Part shown: positions 46,081 to 56,826 of the stretch, piece after piece
Position numbering within the stretch: position 1 is the first letter of the stretch
How the letters are laid out: each line of letters opens with the position of its first letter
From: Zizania palustris
Lineage: Eukaryota > Streptophyta > Magnoliopsida > Poales > Poaceae
Length of the DNA stretch: 64,000 nucleotides
Reading direction: 5' to 3'
Assembly: GCA_019279435.1 (NCBI GenBank)
Contig: JAAALK010000286.1
Location: 36,517,712-36,581,711, forward strand
Position numbers and translations under genes: made by a program
The notes under the pieces: generated by a model
The model's input: only the letters and a program-made list of their open reading frames with translations
Told to the model about the DNA's origin: nothing
Database searches by the model: none

Positions 46081-46520
46081 GGAGGTGGAGGAGCGAGCGG
46101 TCGGCACCGGCGTGCACTCATCCCCCGGGACGAGCTCCTCCTGTAGTAGGAGCCCTGGCAAGGACACCAATGGGGAGCCCATGACTCAGCAATGGATCCT
46201 GTGTAGCGCCGCCGTCGCGGCATCGATTTTAGGTGGAGGACGCCGTGGCCGAGATCTCCTTTCGTGGCCTCAGCGGCCAAAGGTGGCGGGGCGAGGAAGG
46301 ACGCGATGCCCTAGAGGCTCGGTCACCACGGATCGCCGGGATCCGGAACGACCTGGTGGAGATCGATGCTCTTGAACGCCAATGCCGTGGCCGAGATCTC
46401 CTTCCTCGGCTGCGGGGAAGTGGGAGGAGGGGCGGCAGGATAGGAAGGCGGAGCACGGGCGACAACAGAGTGCGTGGAGGCAGTAGGTGGAGAGCAAAAG
46501 TGAGATCTGGAAGGATATGA
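46081..46520. other. GC-rich island with internal direct repeat, unknown
   Basis: A 440-base GC-rich block inside AT-rich DNA. GCCGTGGCCGAGATCTCCTT occurs at about 46243 and again at about 46383. Overlapping frames exist on both strands without a recognisable domain. It may be the 5' end of a minus-strand transcript running into the preceding region, or captured gene DNA. Confidence 0.4.
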
Positions 46521-46885
46521 AGGAGATGAAGAGGCTGAATCAATTTCAACAATGGGGAAGGACTGATCTGCAAAATTACATGGGAACCGTTTTAACCAAT
46601 TTTCAGAAAAATCAAGGGAGTTTTCGCGAAAGAGATGTCGTGGCTCATTCTCAGAGCAGCAAAGGCAAGCTACTTTTAATAATACTAATACACACAATTT
46701 AGCATTTTTCAATGTAAGATTAAAATAATTAACTAGCTATAAAATACTATTATATTTTTCGATTTTTATGCATGTTATTTTTTTTTCATTTTTTCCTAAA
46801 TATAAGTTGCTTTAAAACTTATAATCACTTTTCATATTTTCTTTAGTATAGCTTTTGTCAAATAAATAATATTACCCTAATAAAT

Positions 46886-47203
46886 ACTCCCTCCATCCAA
46901 AAATGTTAGACCTCTTACTTTTTACACCAAGACCAAAAAAAATTTATCCTAATACATTAAATAGTACTATTATTCAATTAAATTTTTCATATATTTATTC
47001 TAATACATTAAATAATACTACTATTGCATGCATGATATCACATGGTTATCATCGTAAACAAAACCCATTTAATACTTAAGTTTAGGTAAACTACGAATAT
47101 GTCTAAGATTTTTGAAAAAAAATAAAAATATAATAGATCTACGATTTTTGGATTGAAAAAAATATAAAAATATAATAGATCTACGATTTTTGGATGGAGG
47201 GAC
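46886..47203. mobile_element. Stowaway-like MITE
   Basis: The ends are CTCCCTCCATCCAAAAAT at the left and, read inward from the right, TCCCTCCATCCAAAAATCG, the signature of grass Stowaway elements. Near the right end a 42-base segment with ATAATAGATCTACGATTTTT is tandemly duplicated (47130 and 47172). It ends only about 10 bases before the Tat LTR. Confidence 0.85.
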
Positions 47204-47213
47204 CGTTTATATT

Positions 47214-47706
47214 TGTTGGCGCAAATGTTACGCCAACAGGTTCTTTGAGATCAAGAACGAGCAAACAGAGAGTTTGTTTTTTAGGACTACCTTGAGCCTC
47301 CGAAAGGGATAATAACTCAAGTGGTCCGAATGAGTGTGGATGAATCACTTGTTCTGGATCCCCTCTTACAAGGTACAATGGGGGTATTTATAGGGAAAAA
47401 ACATAAGGAAAAGACCTATTTACCCCTAGACTACAACCGACATAGTGGAAACTATTCGGTACCATAAACAAGGTTATATACGGTAAAGTACTGCAAGGTA
47501 GATGGATAAGCTGGACATCCAATCAATCATGTCCTTAGGCTTCGGGGCCTCCATCTTCCATTCGGAGGGTTCTCCAGAACTTCGCACCGTTGCACCCTTC
47601 GGCGTGGCGACGCATGCTTCGAACAATAGTTCACCAGCTTCGGAGTCCCCATCAGCTTTCGAAGGATTAATCTTAAGTCCTGGAAATAGAGTAATTTCCC
47701 CCAACA
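47214..47706 (-). repeat. Tat gypsy 3' LTR
   Basis: 493 bases; on the coding strand it begins TGTTGGGGGAAATTACTC and ends GCGCCAACA. A TATA box on the minus strand (CTATAAATA, about 47386-47394) fits the LTR promoter. The partner LTR is outside the window, so the limits rest on the TG/CA ends and the adjoining purine tract. Confidence 0.8.
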
Positions 47707-48098
47707 GTAGCCCCTCGAATACGCCTTTCTGTAGTTAACCTGTTTAGAAAGAAGGCAGTATACGGAAGGAACATTTCTATTTTCTGAGGCTTAAAGAGGA
47801 TTTGGGGATGTTGCGACTTAGCCGAGGACTTCGAGCCCAACGCGTTCGAACCTCCCCCTTCGGGCTCTCGATACAGTGAGAACGCACGTTGGGAAGGGAA
47901 CGGTTTCGGAGTGCGAACATCGTGGAGTGCCGTTAGATGTAGCCGTTACAGCGCAAGTAGCCGTTACCCTCTGTAAAAAAGGTAACGGTCGATTTTTACA
48001 GCGGTTGCATGTCATTCCAATTACCGGACCCCCTTGACGGTGACAGAAGCCGAAACTGCAATGTGAAATCAATCGAAGAGTAGTACTGGTTGTGCGGT

Positions 48099-48106
48099 TA
48101 TAAAAG
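48099..48106 (+). promoter_or_regulatory. TATA box of the antisense gene
   Basis: TATAAAAG lies 95 bases before the ATG at 48201 on the plus strand, opposite to the element's own coding direction and outside its LTR. Position and context fit a dedicated core promoter for the antisense ORF; transcription start would be near 48130. Confidence 0.6.
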
Positions 48107-50516
48107 GGAGAGATAGGGATTAACCGAGATTTTTTACCGCATTCATCACCTGCGATTCATCTTTCCCCCAACCTTCCAAACTCTTGAACACTCGAGCGCG
48201 ATGGCGAGCACTAGCCACACCACTCCGGCAGCGGCCAGCACCCTGGCGCAGAGGCAGGCGTGGGCTGCATCGGTAGCAGCGGCAATGGCGGGGACTCCGA
48301 GCGGTGCCTGGCCCAAGAATCCTCGGGCACTCCGTCCGCCCTCCAAGAAGAAGATTGCCCAGAGCTTCATCATCGGCCAATCCGTGAGTACCGCCGAATC
48401 TATAGAAGAAGCCGTAGACGGAAAGCTGGGCGCTGGGCTGAGGACTCGGGTCCCCGGCTCGGAATCCACCCCAAGGCCTCGAAGCGGAGAAGTGGTGGTC
48501 TTCGAAGCGTTCTTCGAAGCAGGCCTGGGGCTGCCGGCAGTGGACTTCTTGGCGGAGGTACTAGACTTGTTCCACATAACTCTGCCTCAGCTATCCCCCA
48601 ACACCATCGCCCGCTTAGCCATCTTCGAATGGGCGCTCCGGGCAGAGGGATGCGAAGGACGCTCTGAGATCTTCGCCGCGACCCACGAAGCCATATGCCA
48701 ACCAAAACCACAAGACGGGCCTGGGGACTCCAAGGTGACGATAGCCTTCGGCAGCGTCAACTTCCAGCTACAGAGGGAGCATGCCCTCCACTTCCCTGCA
48801 AAAGCTATAAACGACAGGTGGTACACAAACTGGATACTTCAGTGGTTTTATGCCGAAGTCGGAGAAGACTCCCCCCTCACTGGTCCTCTCTAGGAGATCT
48901 GGTTCCGGAAGGAGGCGGACATCTCTCCGAACCCTAGCCTGCTCTCGACGAGGCTAGGGCTGCTCACTTCGGTGGCTCGTCGCATGAGTATGCGCGACCT
49001 GGCCAAGGAGTTCGTCGCCCTTCGGATCCCTCCCCTCGGAGCAAACTGGTCGATCGTGTTCCCACAGGCCTCGGAGGGGGACCTCCGAAACTTAGGTAAA
49101 CTTTACTCCCTACAGCATCATATTAGATGAAGAAATCAATTGTACTCATACTTTCATACCTTTTTCTTTCAGCGGCGCCTCTGGCATTGGCTCCGGAGGA
49201 CATAGTTCGGGCTACCGAACGAGTTCTCGGAGCCCCTTCGGTGGCCGAGAGGCAACGAAGGTTAGAGCTGGTGGGGAGCTGGGAGCGATCCAACAGAGTG
49301 TGGAGAGCTCTCGGAATGGAGCCCCCGAATCTTCCCGCCTTCGCCCCGACCGGAGCGGTTGTTCGCAAAAGGAAAGCCGTTGCCGAGCCCTCCAAGAAGG
49401 CCGGCAAGCAGGCGCTCCGGAAGAAGAAAGTAGCGAAGCACCCTTCGCAGTTGGCGCCTGCTTCGTCTACTTCGTCGCCAGGCGCACAAAGCTCAGCCTC
49501 CAAAGAGGTAGAGGACTCCGACGGCCAGACAGCGGCGGCCTTCGAAGCATACCTCCTGGACGACGAAGACATAGGGGAGGTCCCCCCTAGCACCTCCGTC
49601 AGGGAGGTAGTAAGCGCGACTCCAACTGTTCCCCCTGCGCCCGTCGTCGTGCAAGTGGAGTCAGACTCCCCTACTCCCAGCTTGCCTGCACCCGAGGCGG
49701 TCCCAGCGGAGATCGCAGCTCTGGCTGAAAATGTCGAGGGCAGGACCTCGGGGGATGACTTCACCGACATCCTTCAGATGTACGAAGTCTTGGAGGATCC
49801 AGCAATCCTTCCTCACGAAGCTCCCGGAGGTTCTTTCCGAAGCTCCCCCTTTTTTAACCAATACTTGCCTGCTATCTGTGAAAACATGCTTATTAATTTG
49901 TTTATCGAAGTAGGTACCTCTTCGAGTGTCGATGCTTTGGTGGCGTCCGAAGTTCCTGCGCCTTCGGAGGCTGATACTCAAGCGGACCCTCCAGCGCCTC
50001 TGGAGGCCCCGAACTTGGCGGCGGAGAATGCGCCTTTCGGGGCGGATGATGTGCTTGCCGGGACGGAGTTGGCGGCGGAGGTCACTCCTGCAGTGGCAGC
50101 CTCGACCACCGAGGTTGCCTCCGCCGCTGTGGTTCTGGTCGAAGGGGTGGCTGCCGATGGTCAGAGTACTCCTGCTTCACCCTCCTTCGTACCGGGGAGG
50201 GGCAAGAGTATTTCTAGCCTCGGTCTTCTTCCTGGCCAGGCCGCGACCTCTGTTGGCAATTCAGAGGATGAAGCCGCAGCGGATGATGCTCAAGCTCTGT
50301 CTTGGCTTCCTCTGCTGGCCCTTTTCTTGGAGCACCGGATTGGCCTCCTAAAACTCATGGAGCCCCTGGCCGAGAGAAGCCAGGACATCGCCAATTCGGA
50401 GTTGATCTCCGTCTTGAGTGAGGCCAGGGCTTCGTCACTCAACACAGCCCTCGAAAGTGCTGCCCTTCAGGTATGAAAAGACACCATAGCTACTTCGCAT
50501 TAGTGATCATATATAC

Positions 50517-52529
50517 TGTTGGACCGGAAACGGCGACCAGAGGGGGGTGAATGGGAGCTTTTAAAATTTCAGGCTAAAAACAGCCTTCGGTTTTAGTCCT
50601 GTCTACTGCGGAACAGGCTTCGAATACCAACCTTCGAAGGTCTGGTTCGGAGGTACTTGACAGCTCCGAACACAGGCTTCGCAAGGAGTAAAAGTCCAAA
50701 GCCAAACAGACTTCGCTCCACTCACAACCCTGAACACAACTCTGCTAAGTCAGTGCAGGCTCCGCACACAGAGTGCCTCGAGCAGGCTTCACACTTCACC
50801 CTTCGCAAGAGTGGACTACCCTCTGAGGACTTCGACCTAATACTTAGCAACAACAACTAGTGCTGGGCTTCGTACTGCCAAGGTCAAACAGCACACTAAC
50901 AGACTTCGCTAGAGGCTTCGACACAAGAAGCAAAACGGGCTACGATCAGGGCTTCGCTAGTAAGCAGCGAGGTCTAGCCTCCTGTTACACAGAGCGAACG
51001 CACACTGAAAACACACTTCGCACAGAACACCCTTCGCCTAGACAGGCTTCGGTGCACTAAAACTAGCGAGGTATGTAAACAAGCTCAAGCAAAAAGCACA
51101 CAGAGGCAGGGCTTCGCCGCTTGAACAAGGAACACAAAAATGAACTCACTGGATGTATTCAATGTAAGAGGAGGCTAGTACAGGAGCTCAACAGTAAATG
51201 CTCAAAGTGTTGAATGTTACCTACCCAGCCCCCATATTTATAGCCCACAGTTCACCCAAGTGAATTGACTACTTTACCCCTAGGGTTTACACCAGTTTTG
51301 TCTCTACAGAATAGAGGGGTACAAAAGGTAGTCAACTTTATTCTGGAGGCTTCTCTGTCAGCTTTGCAGAGGGGACAGCGTCAGCTTTTTGTAGAGCAGA
51401 CAGTGTCAGCCTTTGCAGTCTTTGACCTTCCTGAAGCCCCCCATCGCACGCGAGGGGTGCGGTAGCTTCGGTGAGAAGCCTTGAGCCTGATGGCCTTCGC
51501 TTCACCGAAGATAGCCTCCGATACAGTGATGGTTTTGAGCCGAAGCCGTCAAAGCCCTTGGGCCTTCGCACCACCACCTCCGGGGTGGACCACCACGGCT
51601 TCGCAGCTACTCCCAGCTCAAACTCCGTCAGTCCGTGTACCGAAGCCATGCATGGCCGAAGCACCACAAGTCAACCTCGCTCCGGAGCTAGCCTCGCTCC
51701 GAAGCCTTCCTCACTCCGAAGCCCCACCTTCGGAGTACCATCCTTCGAAGTCCCTCCTTCGTCCAAGGCCTTCGCACGAAGCATTCCATGAGCACTTCGT
51801 CGCAGTGTCTATCCCCGAGCACACTCCTCGACGAGCCTCACCCGGACCATGCCTTCGATGCACCTCGACTTCTGAGACCTTCGTCGGGCACCTTCGAATG
51901 TCTCCCTCCGAAGCACACTTCGAACTCCTTGCCTCCGCAAAGGACTTGATCCATCCAACTCCGAAGTCACTCCATCCGGAGTACCTTCGAAGTGCCTCGC
52001 CTCCGAGGACTTTGTCTCGGAGTACCTTCACCCGGAGCCACGCTCCGCACTTACTGCCTTCACTTGGCGCACCTCGACCCGAGGACCGACCCAGACCCCT
52101 TCGCAGCCACCATGACAGAGCTCCCTGCTCCCCTGGCATCTAGCCTCCCGCTTGACCCAGGTTCACCTGCCGCGAACCGTCCGTCGCCTCCGAAGTCCCT
52201 GCGCACCACAGACAAACAGACAAGTGTATCCAGTACTCCGGAGACCTCTCCGGGTTAGCAACCATCGGTACACACTCTGGTGTACCGCCCAAAATACCGA
52301 GACCTCCGGTACGAACCCAGTCATCGTGTACTGTCGGACCCCTCCGACAGGCACACTCCGCTGCAATAGCTGCAGCAACCAAAGCCCACCGAACCCTTCG
52401 GTGAAACCACCTCCGAACACCTTCGGAGTTACAACCTCCGAACCCCCTTCGGAGGTACCCCTTCAAAACAGAGGTTAAAAGTCTGTCAATCACTTATCAC
52501 AAACACTGAACCCAACCCTTGGTTTCTCA
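50517..52529 (-). repeat. Copia 3' LTR (younger copy, full length)
   Basis: 2013 bases, from TGTTGGACCGG to TTTCTCA, dense in CTTCG/CGAAG words. The following TCTCCCCCTTGATGAG is, on the coding strand, the purine tract AAGGGGGAGA. A 220-codon frame across it (51481-52143) is low-complexity LTR sequence, not a gene. Confidence 0.9.
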
Positions 52530-53630
52530 ATCTCCCCCTTGATGAGTGCATTGACAACCAAATTCAAATCAAGAAAATTTAAAAACTTTCAAAATCATGT
52601 CACTTGACAAAAGAATTTTCCTCCCCCTTTTCAAAAGAGTAAAAGCCCCTTCAGCAAATTTCCCTTTTTCAAGATAAAAACTCCCCCTGTGAAAATTATA
52701 CCCCCTTGCAACAGAGAACTCAACACTTTCTTTCTCCCCCTTTGGCAATGCAAGCATCAAGGAGCATTTAAAAGATGCATTGCTTGGAAATGAGCAGAAT
52801 TGCAACGACATATAAAGCAAAAATATGCCAGTCCTTAATACCAAGTATCATGTGCTCAGCTCAATTTAACATTCTCTAAAAACATGATGACAACATGTGA
52901 TTTTATCATTTTGAAATAAAAGCATCACCACTTAGCCAAGGAAACTTGACAAGTAAAGGAAAGGACTGCGCAAAGCTAGTCAATTTCTACTCTAGACAGA
53001 CAAGTCTAGTTCAAATGGAGCATTGAAAGCAAACTTGATGATTAATGAATTTTGTTGTTCTTTTTCATAATGCCAGGGGTTATTTGTTTGTCCACCTTAT
53101 ACTTTCCAATCAGGCCAAGCCTAGGCATGAAAGCCATCAGAAGCTTAAGGCAATGATTTTGGCAGACACTACACTATTCCAGTTCAGACCAATGTGCAAT
53201 GGTAAGCAGTCTAGAATAGAGTAGTGCGACAAACAAACCCACCTGGATCTTTTCACTTGAAGTATGCAAATCATGGAGTTTTTTATTTTAACTAAGCGAA
53301 CCAAACTTTTAGCACTTGATGAACATCCATGAGTAAGTAGAACAATTTTCCAAGTTGCAAATTTTAGCATCCAGAGAAAAGTATCTTGCTACCAAGCAGA
53401 TAAAAGATAGCTAAAGCAGTCTTGCCTAAACATGCTAGATTCAAGACTAAGTAGTGAGCACGATTTGATTTTGGAAAGAAAACATCATGCACATGAATGT
53501 TTTAGATATATTAAATAGAGCTGAGCTGACACGATTTCATGAATTATAATCAGGCATATAGGTGCAAAAGATGTAAATGCAATTTCAACACATAATTAGC
53601 AAATGCACATCAATCTAAATCTGCTCCCCC
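52530..53630 (-). other. Copia 3' untranslated region (younger copy)
   Basis: AT-rich, without coding capacity, between the pol stop and the polypurine tract. It contains the block 53070-53270 that resembles 35395-35590 of the older copy. Confidence 0.7.
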
Positions 53631-56600
53631 TCACAAAATGTCGTAAGGGTGACAAATACCAAGTTCCCCATGCAAGTAGGCAAATCGAGAAGCATCGAGG
53701 GGTTTCGTGAAAATATCGGCTAGCTGGTGTTGGGTAACAATATATTGAAGTTCAATATCACCCTTCTCATTGTGATCTCTGAGGAAATGATATCGCACAT
53801 CAATGTGTTTGGTTCTGGAGTGCTGAACCGGGTTGTTTGCAATACAAATAGCACTAGTGTTATCACAGAAAAGTGGAACACTCTTATAATCTAACCCGGA
53901 ATCCCGCAAAGTGGAAGCCATCCACAAAATCTGAGAGCAACAGCTAGCTGCAGCAACATATTCGGCCTCAGCCGTCGATTGTGCAACACTAGACTATTTG
54001 CGGGAAGACCAGCAAACCAGAGAAGTACCCAGAAAATGACAAGTACCAGAGGTACTCTTCCTATCAATCCTACACCCAGCAAAATCCGCATCGGAATAAC
54101 CTCGAAGACATAAAGACGAAGATGTTGAATACCATATGCCAAATTCGAGGGTATGTTTGAGATACCTGAGTATGCGTTTTACCGCTTGGCGGTGTGAAGC
54201 TCGTGGTGAAGCCTGAAAATGAGCGCACAGACACACTATGAAGTGTATGTCCGGCCTCGTAGCAGTCAAGTAGAGGAGGGAGCCGATCATGCTTCGGAAC
54301 TCCTTCTGATCTACGACTTCTCCATCTTCGTCGGGATCCAATGCTACAGATGTAGCCATTGGAGTGGCGAGGGGCTTCGCATCGTACATGTCAAACTTCT
54401 TGAGCAGGTCCTTGGTGTACTTCGTCTGGTGGACGAAAGTACCTTGTTTGCTTTGTTTGATTTGCAAACCAAGGAAAAAGGTGAGTTCACCCATCATGGA
54501 CATTTCAAACTCCCTGCTCATGGTATCTGCAAACTCGGCAACCAAAGCATGAGAAGAGCCACCAAAGATGATATCATCCACAGAAATCTGAACTAGGAGG
54601 AAATCTTTGCCATGCTTGAGAGTAAACAGGGTTTTATCAACAGAGCCCATCAAATACCCTCGCTCAAGCAGAAAAGACTTAAGTCTATCATACCATGCCT
54701 GAGGGGCCTGCTTGAGTCCATAAAGAGCCTTATGAAGTTTAAGGACTTTATGTGGGTACTTGGGGTTTTCAAAGCCAAGGGGTTGTTTTACATAAACATC
54801 TTCACCTATGAAGCCATTAAGAAAAGCACTTTTGACATCCATTTGATAGAGTTTGAATCCCCGGGATGTCGCAAAGGCAAGCAAAATTCTAATGGCCTCA
54901 AGGCGAGCAACAGGTGCAAAAGTTTCAGTAAAATCAATCCCTTCTAGTTGAGAAAAACCCTGAGCTACAAGTCTAGCCTTGTTTCTAACTATAGTCCCAT
55001 CCTCCCCTTGTTTATTTTTGAAAATCCATTTTGTTCCAATGAAATGAACATTTGGTGGAGGATCAACTAAAGACCAGACTTGGTTTCTCTCAAAATTTTC
55101 AAGTTCCTCATGCATGGCATTGATCCAACTAGAATCAGAAAGTGCATGACTAACATCTAAAGGCTCGAAAGAAGCAACAAAAGCAGAATTAGTGAAATGA
55201 GCATGAGAACGTGTTACCCTTTGATCAAGCTCACCAATGATCTGCTCGGGAGGGTGCATCCTTTGAACATGATGTGGAGCCTCGCGGCGGGATGCAGTCT
55301 CCCCCTCAACTTGTGCGTTGGAGTGGTCCGAGATGACCGATGTCGAGGTAGTTGCTTCAGGACCTCGTGCCGAAGTAGTCGAAGCGGGGTCGGCTTCGGG
55401 GGTTGATGTCGAGGGTAGAAGGGGTTCATCCTCGAATTCTCCGGGATCTTCGTCTTCGAAGATGGTCTGTTCCATGTCGTGTTCATTTACCTGTTCAAAC
55501 GCAGAACTAACAGAGGGGGTTGATTCATCAAAAGTCACATCACATGACTCGATGACAGTGTTAGTTTCCAAATTATAAACACGATAAGAATGACCATGTG
55601 TAGTGTAACCCAAAAAGATCCCGTCAGAAGAACGCGACTCAAATTTATCCAAGTTACCACGTTTTAGGATGAAACAACGACAGCCAAAAACTCGAAGATG
55701 AGTAACCTTGGGCTGTCTCCCAAAACGTAGCTCATAAGATGTCAGGTTTAAAATTGAGCGCAAGAAGATTCGGTTAGAGATGTAACAAGCAGTGTTCATG
55801 GCCTCAGCCCAGAATTTTCTAGGAGTCCTATGCTCATCAAGCATCGTCCTAGCCATCTCAACCAAAGTGCGGTTCTTCCTCTCAATGACACCGTTCTGTT
55901 GAGGAACCCGCGGAGCAGAGAATTGATGTTCTATGCCATGCTCCATGCAAAAGTCAACAAAGAGATTGTTTTTGAACTCGGTGCCATTATCACTTCGAAT
56001 GAATTTTAATGCACCAGGGAGTTCAGTAAAAAGTCTCAAAGCCAAGCTCCGAAAGTGTGAAAACACTTCATCCTTGCTGGCAAGAAAGAAGACCCAAGAA
56101 TAGCGAGAGAAATCATCGACAATAACTAATACATACCACTTGCCGCCTAAAGAACTAACCCGAGAAGGACCTACAGTGTCCATGTGGAGAAGTTCTCCGG
56201 GTTGTTCAGTCATCACTGTGGTGACTGGTGAATGCGAAGCGGCAATCATTTTTCCATATCGACACGGAGCGCAAACTAAATTCTTCTCAAACTTGAGCTT
56301 GGGCAATCCTCGGATCAGACCTAGGGCACTCAGTCGAGCGAGCAGCTCAAAGCTCATATGCCCTAGTCTCCTATGCCACTTCCAAAGCTCATAAGTCGAA
56401 TGTGCCACAAGACAATGAGAAGAACCAGATGACTCTGAAAAATCAGCTCCAAAAACTCTCCCAACTCTAAAGATCTTACACACCACAACGCCATCAAAAT
56501 TGAGCACCTGCGAAGTATCGTGATGGAATCGCACTTCGAAGCCCTCATCAAGCAACTGAGATACAGAAAGCAAATTGTATCACAGGTTTTCAACCAAAGC

Positions 56601-56783
56601 AACATCTTTGAGAGTGAAATTAGAATTAATTCTTACCACACCTTTACCTTTCACTCTACTCCTTCGATTGTTTCCGAAGGTGATATGTTCCCTTTGCTTG
56701 GTTGTGGTGAGGCTGGAGAACCATGCTGCATCTCCGGTCATGTGGCGCGAACAACCGGAGTCCATGATCCACGTGCCCTCCAA
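53631..56783 (-). pseudogene. Copia pol (protease, integrase, RT, RNase H), younger copy
   Basis: Protease begins TWIMDSGCSRHMTGDAAW (active-site DSG). After one break, an 859-codon frame (56573-53994) covers integrase and most of the rest. Integrase has WHRRLGHMSFELLARLS, MDTVGPSRVSSLGGKWYVLV (Asp in VDDFSRYSW), IRSDNGTEFKN and QNGVIERKNRTLVEMA. RT has GTKWIFKNKQGEDG, ARLVAQGFSQLEGIDFTETF and SVDDIIFGG, where the usual Tyr of YVDD is Ser. RNase H has SDADFAGCRIDRKSTSGTC. A TAG at 53994-53996, at an expected Gln, precedes the C-terminal part with CDNTSAICIANNPVQHSRTK and HQLADIFTKPLD, ending at 53631. Confidence 0.88.
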
Positions 56784-56826
56784 GCCTCGATCTGTCGCCT
56801 ACACATGATAAGAATATCTCGATCGC

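Noticed and set aside
51481..52143. A 220-codon plus-strand frame
   Set aside because: It lies wholly within the copia LTR; the composition reflects CTTCG-rich LTR sequence and the frame is not kept in the partner LTR.
55197..55578. Plus-strand frames across copia pol
   Set aside because: They are antisense to the copia pol spacer between integrase and reverse transcriptase.
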